A stretch of 64,000 bases of DNA from assembly GCF_963678975.1 (NCBI RefSeq), contig NC_089274.1:22467133-22531132 (forward strand), read 5' to 3'. Position 1 is the stretch's first letter. Every line of letters begins with the position of its first letter. Positions 47,401 to 56,400 of this stretch are shown here, in pieces. The position numbers were made by a program, and so were the translations under genes. This stretch comes from Dysidea avara (taxonomy: Eukaryota; Porifera; Demospongiae; Dictyoceratida; Dysideidae). The notes under the pieces were generated by a model. That model was not told where the DNA came from and made no database searches. It was given only the letters and a program-made list of their open reading frames with translations.

Positions 47401-50400
47401 GTGACTTGTTTCTAGCTGAACTCTCTATAGGGTTTTCTGTTTGCAATTGAACTCTCTACAGGATGGTTTCTTTGTAGCTGATCTCTCTACAGGGTGACTT
47501 GTTTCTAGCTGATCTCTCTACAGGGTGACTTGTTTCTAGCTGATCTCTGGATGACTTGTTTCTAGCTGAACTCTCTACACGGTGACTTGTTTCTAGCTGA
47601 ACTCTCTATAGGGTTATCTGTTTGTAATTGAGCTCTCTACAGGATCGTTTCTTTGTAGCTGCTCTCTCTACGGGGTGACTTGTTTCTAGCTGATCTCTCT
47701 ACAGGGTGAACTTGTTTCTGGCTGAACTCTCTACAGATGATTTGTTTGCAGCTGAACTCTCTGCATGGTGGTTTCTTTGTAGCTGAACTCTCTACAAGGT
47801 GATTTCTTCTAGCTGATCTCTCTAAAGGGTGATCTGTTCGTAGCTGAACTTTCTACAGGGTGATTTGTTTGCAGCTGAACTCTTTATATGATGGTTTCTT
47901 TGTATGTACAAGCAGGGCCGCCCACAGGGGGGGGGGGGGGGCAACTGGGGAATTTTTCCCCGGGCCCCAGCCTGAAAGGGGCCCCAGGAGGCCCCCTTGA
48001 ATACCTGTTTAAAAGATCGATATACTCTAATAGAGCAGTCAGATCTAGATACTATAACAGAGCAGTCACAGTATTCTTCAGAGGAGCAGTGTAGCAAGCT
48101 TATAAATAAGGAGATATGGATGGTGAGGGGTAGCTATTGTCATGGTCAGCATGCAATGACCTTTTGTTTAGGCCTTCAACTTACAGCTTGGGTAAAGTTG
48201 TGATTCAGAATGGAAACCTCCTTGCCCCTGGGGCCCCACTTTAATTTTTTGCCCTGGGCCCCTTAATTTCTCTGGGCAGCCCTGTGTACAAGGTAACCTC
48301 TTCTAGCTGATCTCTCTATAGGGTGACTTGTTTGTAGCTGAACTATAAGCAGGGTGATTTGTTTGTAGTTGAATTCTCTACAAGGTGATCCTTCTAGCTG
48401 ATCTCTCTACAGGATGACTTTTTCTAGCTGAACTCTCTACAGGGTGATCTGTTCATAGCTGCACTTTCTACAGGGTGATTTGTTTGCAGCTGAACTCTCT
48501 ACAAGGTGGTTTCTTTGTAACTAAACTCTCTATAAGGTGATGTCTTGTAGCTGATCTCTCTACTGGATGACTAATTGTTTCTAGCCGATCTCTCTATAGA
48601 GTTATAACTTTCTCTATAGAGTTATAACATGTTTGTATAGCTGGACTCTTTACAGAGTGGTTTTTTTGATTGGTTGCTGAACTCTCCAGCTACACGGTGA
48701 CTTGTTTGTACTACAGAGTGACTTGTTTGTAGCTGAACTCTCTACAGAGTGACTTACTTGTAGCTGAACATTGCATAAAGTAACTTGATCTAGATGAACT
48801 CTCTACTGGGTAGCTTTTTTTGTAGCTGAACCCTTTACGCAGTGACTTGTTTGTAGCTGAATTCTCTACAGAGTGACTTGTTGTAGCTGAACTCTCTACA
48901 AGGTGACTTGTTTATAGCTGAATTCTCTTCAGTGTGACTTATAATGTTCTGAATCTCTACAGCAGCACATTTGTAGCCGAACTCTCCAAAGGGTGACTTG
49001 CTTGTAGCTGAATTGTCTATAAGATTAACTATTTGTAGCTGAACTCCCTACAGAATAACTTGTAATGTCATATAATTCTATAATGGAGTAAGTTATAAAC
49101 GTAGCTGAATGCTCTATTAGGGTGACTGTTCTATTAGAGTATCTCGATCTCGCATATGCTACATGTAGTTGGCTTTAGAATCATAACTCAGTGGTTTGTA
49201 TTCCGATTCTTCTGTACTACTGCAAGGACTTTCTATGATAATTATTCCAGCTAAACAACGATTTTCAGCTCACTGCTTTAAGCGGTTTGCCTGGTAGGCA
49301 TGAAAACTAATAGTTTTTTTATTCATAAAAAATCGATCGCATAATTGTGACACAGGTTGGGTTTTGTGTCATATCTCGATGACCTTTAACTGGATTCCTT
49401 TCAAACCACAAAAAGGCACTCTTACGATAGTTACTCCATCTATATAGCAATTTTCAGCTCATTTCTTCAAGCGGTTCACCCTGTACCTGTGGACGTGACA
49501 GACCTTCGACCTTATTTTACGCAAATAATCGGTCATAACTCCGTGAATGTTCATCGGATTCCTACCAAACTTGGTACTGAGATTCATCTTAATGAGCCCT
49601 TTAAGTGTGCCAAATTTCAGCCTGATTGGAACATGTTTTATGGTGGATTTTGCAAAGTGTGCGAAAAGAAGAAGCAAAAGAAAAAACGAAGAAAAAAACC
49701 CAAAGTTTGGCCGCTCGTATCTCGGAAATGGCTGGAGAGATTTTCTTCAAAGTTGGAATGTGGACTCCCCTACCTAGCCGGCACTTCTGTAGCAACTTTG
49801 GTTTCAATCGGATAAGGAATCACTGAGCTACAAAGGTGTGAAAATCGCATTTACTTTCTTCCTGTAAATATACTCATGGTGTGGCGCGGGCCGCACGACA
49901 CACTACCGTGTGTCTTGATCTGCAAGTATAGGCAACTTCTCTTGTTTTGCTATTCCCTTGTTTCACTACTTTTTTTGCTCTTTGATCCCTAATCCAACTT
50001 AAAATTTCTAATTTTTTCTTCTGTGTGCTTGCTTACTTTTTAATAACATACCATATTTACTTGGTTAAACGCCGCACCTTAAATAGTCGCCACATTTGAA
50101 TAGTGGCCACAATGAATGTTTCCATTGTGAGTATAGACGCCGCCCTTGAATAAACGCTGCAGCTATTAATCAAGTTTTACAGATAACAGGATTCCATATA
50201 GCTTTATAAACATGATGTCCTGAAACATTCATAAGTGACAGCATCTCCCATCATTACACCTTCGTAAATTATTTTAATGCACACCCTCGTGCATGCCCTT
50301 GAATATGTTTACACTGGTTACCATAAATCACACTGTAGGTGCAGAAGACAATTCTCTAAACACCTGGCAAAGTATTTCAAATTTGGCTTTGGATTAAATA

Positions 50401-53400
50401 GTACCCGCATGTTATAAGTGCTCAAGTACAATAAACGCCACCTCGAGTAGTAGCCGCATCAATTTTGGAGTTTAGGCTAATAGTAGCCGCGGCATTTAAC
50501 CAAGTAAATACGGTAGTTATGAGTAATGAACCTGCACATACCACTTCAAAGAAAGAATGGCACCAGAATTATACTTGGCTGAAGGCAACAGTTAGTCAGT
50601 TAGTAGAAAATTCGGTAGACTAAAAAAATTTAAAAGATTTGAGCTGTTTTGAAAGCAAAATGAGTCAGGTTCTTTTTTTTTTTGAAGGCAAGAAAATCCA
50701 AATCTCCACGATCCCTAATATACAGTACTACCATACTGTATAACTATATGTGCGCTCCCTTGAAAAAGGATCTGGTCCAGAATCAATATATCAACTCATT
50801 TTCTTCCTAGCTTGGGGTGTTTAATCAACTTTTCATCATAAAATGCATGCTTCCTTTTTAAGTTTTAAGCCACATATGGACTGGAAAAGCTACGAATGAC
50901 AGCCAGTGCAATATGTTGTGTTTGTTCTAGCTCTCCATCAGGATGTACGACAGTGGATATAGATATACTTTGCATGTTGGATCTCATTCCTGACAAAGGC
51001 TTCAGGTTGAGAGCTATGCTAGGTGCATGCATTACAGCGTAGCACATTAGCATCACATTTACAATACACTTTAACCGCAATCATCACTGATTCTATCATG
51101 GATCATCCCCAATACGTATTATAAATTCAATAATAAAGTCAAGTTCTCTGGTCATTATGACTGAAAAAGGTGTTCAACTTCATTGAAATGTAAATTTGTG
51201 GCATATATTGCTCCTATCCTTGATAACAATGATTAGGCGATCCTGCTTCAAGTTACGAACTCGCCTTGTTTTACTATACTCCCCGCAGTAAACAACTTTT
51301 TGTAATAGTGATGGACATGTACATGCACACATATACACATGCTTTGTAACAATCAACACATATAGGTACTGATAGCCTGTATAGGGATACACATATTATT
51401 ATTCTGTCCTTAAGACTGTGACGAGTGTAGTGTGTCTAAGCGAGATCTTACTTTGTACCAGTGGCGTAGTCGGCAGGATCGCATCCTAGCTTCATTGAAG
51501 TGGCCAATCTCATCAGTGTTCCCAGTCATTGCCGACGCCTCCGGACTAATCCTTGTAACCCGAGGAGAAAAATCTGTTGTACCGTGGAAACCCGTAACGG
51601 TACCCGGAGAGGTGAAAGTGTGTTACATATTGAACTGTTTGTTCTTTTCGAACCCGTCTAGAGTCTGATGCCGAAAAGAGAGTGACTGTAGCAGTCGGAG
51701 CAGTCAGCACGGTGAAGTCAATGGCTCAAGGAAAACGTCCTCAGTTGTTACCCAAGAAGTTTGACGGTACCGGAAATTTGTTTGACTGGGTGAGTAATTT
51801 TGAGTGTATATCTGAGATTAACGGCTGGAACGAAGGAGAAAAGGCCCTTTGGCTGAGAGCTCACGTGACGGGAAAAGCTCACATGGCATTTCAGTGTTTT
51901 AGTCACGAGATCCAAGGGACTTTTAACCAAGCAAAAGCGGCTTTACGAGACTGTTTTGAACCTTCAAGTAAGCAGGCATATTACAGAATTGAATTTGAGA
52001 AGAGGGAGAAACAAGACACTGAAGACTGGGCAGACTATGGAGACGATTTACTTTCACTTGCTAACAAAGCCTTCCCGGGCCTTCAGGAACAAGCAAGAGA
52101 GCAGCTGGCACTGTTGCAGTTTTTCAGGCAGTTACAATCGTCACTAGTCTGTTTTGCTGTAAAGCAACGCAAGCCTAAGTGTATTAGAGAGGCAGTAGAT
52201 GTCACTCGTGAATTAGAATCGTACTTACTAATGGGCCCATCGGATTCTCGCCAAAAGGACAAGATTACACCAACAATTAGCAGCCAACCACTTTTTCAGT
52301 TACAGAGCTTAGTGCAGAAGCTGCAGCAAGTACAAGAAAGATTGGCTAAACTTGAAGTCACTGCACCCTCTGTAAAGCTAGATGGTGGGAAACGGAAAAG
52401 AACTGGAGATCACCCCAGGGTGTGCCATAAATGCAAACAACCAGGCCATTATGCAAGGTTCTGTGCATCAAGCAGACAAAAGCCTAGTGTTAACCAGGAA
52501 GGAACAAATCAGACATCATCTGTTAATAGTGTCACCAGTTATTACTTACAAGGGTATGTGTGTAATGAATCAATATCGTTCCTAGTAGACACTGGGGCAG
52601 GTGTCTCCCTACTAAGTGGAAAGTGTGGGACAAAATTAAACCCAGCACTGTTAGTCTAGAGCCAAATCAATGTCAAAATATAGTGGGAGTAGATGGACAC
52701 TCAATACAGGTACGTGGATCTGTGAAAATCCCAGTGACCATAAGTAATAGGACATTTGAGCAGACATTTATTATTGCAGATAAGATAACAGCAGAAGGGA
52801 TACTAGGCATGGACTTCCTTGAAGGAAATAAGTGTGTGTTTGATGTGGCTAAGAGAGAAATTACTTTTGAACATCTTGAACCTTTATCTCTTGTACCCCC
52901 AGCCCCTTCATTGACAGCGGCAGTTAGTAACGTTGCACTGGACAAAACAATCACTATTCCTGCAGCCTGTGAAATTGAAACTATGGCAAAGTTGCCTTCA
53001 GCAGGAGGACTATGGCTAGTAGAAGGGAAGAAACGCAGTGATGTCTTAGTAGCCAGAGCTGTGGTCACCCCACTTAGAAACGGTATCCCAATATGCATTG
53101 TTAACACTACCACTACACCTATAACACTCTACCATGGTACAAATGTAGCCACTGCAAAACTTATTGAAGAAGTCAGTGTTTGTGGTATAGGCGAAATAAG
53201 TTCCCCAGATAGGTCTCAACAAGTAGCACATGACAAGAAGAGAATGGATGAAATAACCATACAAGCACTGCTGCCAGCAGAGTTAACAGAGCTACAGAGA
53301 GAGAAATTCTTGGCTCTCCTTTCCCACTATGCTGATGTCATGGCAATGGATAATGATGATTTGGGACGCACCAACATTTTGAGCCATAGAATAGAGACCA

Positions 53401-56400
53401 ATGGAGCTAGACCAATCCGTCAGCAAGCTAGACGAGTCCCCCTTCCTCACCGAGAGCGAATACAGGAATTGCTTAAAGACATATTGCGTAAGGAAGTTAT
53501 CTCACCTTCAACCAGTCCTTGGGCTTCTCCTATAGTATTAGTAAAGAAGAAGGATGGCAGTACAAGATTTTGCGTGGACTATCGCAAAGTAAATGAAGTC
53601 ACAAGAAAGGACGCATACCCCATTCCCAGAGTGGACGATACATTAGATACATTAGCAGGATCTACATGGTTCACAACCCTCGACCTCAAGAGTGGATATT
53701 GGCAGGTGGAGGTGGCTGGGGAACATCGCGAGAAGACAGCATTTTGTACTCAAGAAGGCTTGTTTGAATTTAACGTGATGCCATTTGGTCTATGCAATGC
53801 CCCAGCCACTTTCCAAAGACTAATGAATTCAGTTCTTGCAGGGTTACAGTGGACCAGTTGCCTTGTGTATATTGATGACATTATTGTTGTAGGCAGAAAT
53901 TTTGATGAACACTTGGATAATTTGCAAAAGGTTTTGAAACGACTCACTTGACGGTACAACCACATAAGTGCCAGTTTCTACAGCAACGAGTTGTTTTTCT
54001 GGGCCATGTGATCTCTCCAAACAGTATTGCTCCCGATCCAGACAAGACATCCAAAGTCAAACAATGGCCAATACCATCCTCCAAAGTGGAAGTACAGCAG
54101 TTTTTGGGTTTTTCCAACTATTATCGTAGATTTGTAAAGGATTTTGCTCCAATAGCAAAACCTTTGCACCAGCTTGCAGAAAAGAAATCAAGTTTCTGTT
54201 GGACTAATGAGTGCCTGATCATCTAAAGCAATGCTTAACATCTGCACCAACCCTAGTAATGCCAAATTAGTCATCTTCATTTATCATCGACACTGATGCC
54301 AGTGACACAGGTATTGGTGCAGTACTTTCCCAAACAGATGACAAAGGCACTGAACATGTCATAGCTTATGCCAGTAGATTACTAAGCAAAGCAGAGCGCA
54401 ATTACTGTACAACCCGTAAGGAGCTTCTTGCTGTAATCACATTTCTACAACACTTTAGACAGTATCTGCTAGGACGCCATTTCACAGTGCAAACAGATCA
54501 CGGGGCACTGACATGGCTGCAGGGCTTCAAGAACCCTGGAGGCCAACTCGCACGCTGGTTAGAGAAGCTCCAAGAATACCAGTTCAATATTGTCCATCGT
54601 CCTGGCAAGAAGCACATGAATGCTGATGCACTGTCGAGATTGCCATGCCGACAATGTGGAAGACCAATGACATACAGGTAGCAATGCTAGCATCTGGTAA
54701 CACATCTTGTGGTTACTCACCTCAACAATTACGTAGCATACAGTTAGACGATGATTGCATTGGTCAGATTCTCAGAGCCAAGGAGCAGCAGCTTTCAACT
54801 AATTTTGCAAAAAGTCAGCCCATTATAGTATGTTCACGTTGAGCTGAATCCTGAAAAACAGCTAAAAATTAAGAGTGGATTTTTTTCTCAACAGAGTGAA
54901 CATTTCAGCCAACCATATGATTATTGGTAACAGCAAAGGTGTCAACAACAGACACGTACAGTTTGGCTCCATTACAAGTTCGGGAAAGGGCTGTAATGGA
55001 CACTGTACTTATATGGCTTCCACATAGGAAATGTATTGTGATAATTTTGATTGGCTGTAATCCTGTAAATGTTATGTCAAACATTTAACAAAAAAATTTT
55101 GAAATATTTTTAGCGGGTCAAGCAGTACTACAAGTGAGCCAAATTTCAAGATTGTGTGTAATTGCATCCATAAGTTATTAATGTTTTTGAGGATTCAGCT
55201 CAACGTGAACATACTATAGTTTTTGCCGCCTACTGCAACAGTGGGATCAACTGATCATCCATGATGGGATATTATACCGATTGTTTCATCACCACTCTGA
55301 AGAACACACAAGTTTGCAGTTAGTTGTGCCCACAGTACTGAGAGAAGAGATTGTGAAGGAGATGCATGAGGGTGTGGCAAGTGGACATTTGGGACAGGAT
55401 AAGACACTTCATTGTCTCAAAGAAAGATTCTACTGGCCAGGTCATTACAACGACGTGCGTGACTGGTGCCAGACATGTGCAACCTGTGCCTCTAGGAAAA
55501 TGCCAACACACTCTTCAAGGTCACCACTAGGTTCAATCTCAGCTAGCTATCCAACCCAAATAATGGCAGTTGATCTGGTTGGCCCATTGCCTGAAAGTGA
55601 CAGTGGCAATGTTTACATTATGGTTGTTGGAGACTATTTTCCCCGTTGGATGGAAGCCATACCAGTACCTAACCAAGAAGCTCATACAGTAGCAGAAAAA
55701 CTAGTTGACAAAGTGTTTTTGAGATTTTCTGCCCCAGAACAGCTGCATTCCGATCAGGGGAGACAATTCGAATCACAGCTACTGAGTGAGGTTTGCAAGC
55801 TGTTGCACATTCATAAAACTCAAACAACTCCTTACCATCCCCAAAGTGATGGACTTGTCGAGAGATTTAACCGAACAATGTTAGCCATGTTAGCAGCTTG
55901 TGCTAAAGACAATCCGCTAGATTGGGAGAAGCATGTAAAGAAGGTCTGCATGGCCTACAATACAAGTGTTCAGGCTTCAACTGGGTACACCCCATTTTTT
56001 CTAATGTTTGGCCGGCAAGCCAAGGTCCCGGCAGATGTTATGTATGGAGCACCAACCTCCAGTGCACACTCTGTAAATCAGTATGCAGCCACTCTGCGTA
56101 AGCAACTTAACAGTGCATTTGCTCTTGCACGGAGCCACTCACTATCAAGCCATCTTAGACAGAAGGAACTATATGATAAGAAAGTCCATGGGAAGCCCAA
56201 CAAGAAAGGTGATTTTGTGTGGCTACATTCTCCCTTAAGTAAAAGAGGGGTCAATAAAAAATTATACCACCCATGGTCTGGACCATACAAAGTTGTCAAA
56301 AAATTATCGGATGCCAACTATAGAATCGAACAATTGCAAGGAAGAAGAAACAGGAAAATTGTATACTTTGATCGACTAAAACTATGTCCTCCGAATATCC

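Noticed and set aside
46791..49090. CRISPR array
   Set aside because: The units are contiguous without unique spacers, in animal DNA; it is a minisatellite.
52600..52660. Programmed frameshift between gag-protease and pol
   Set aside because: The shift lies inside the protease, where programming is not expected, and other shifts show the copy is decaying.
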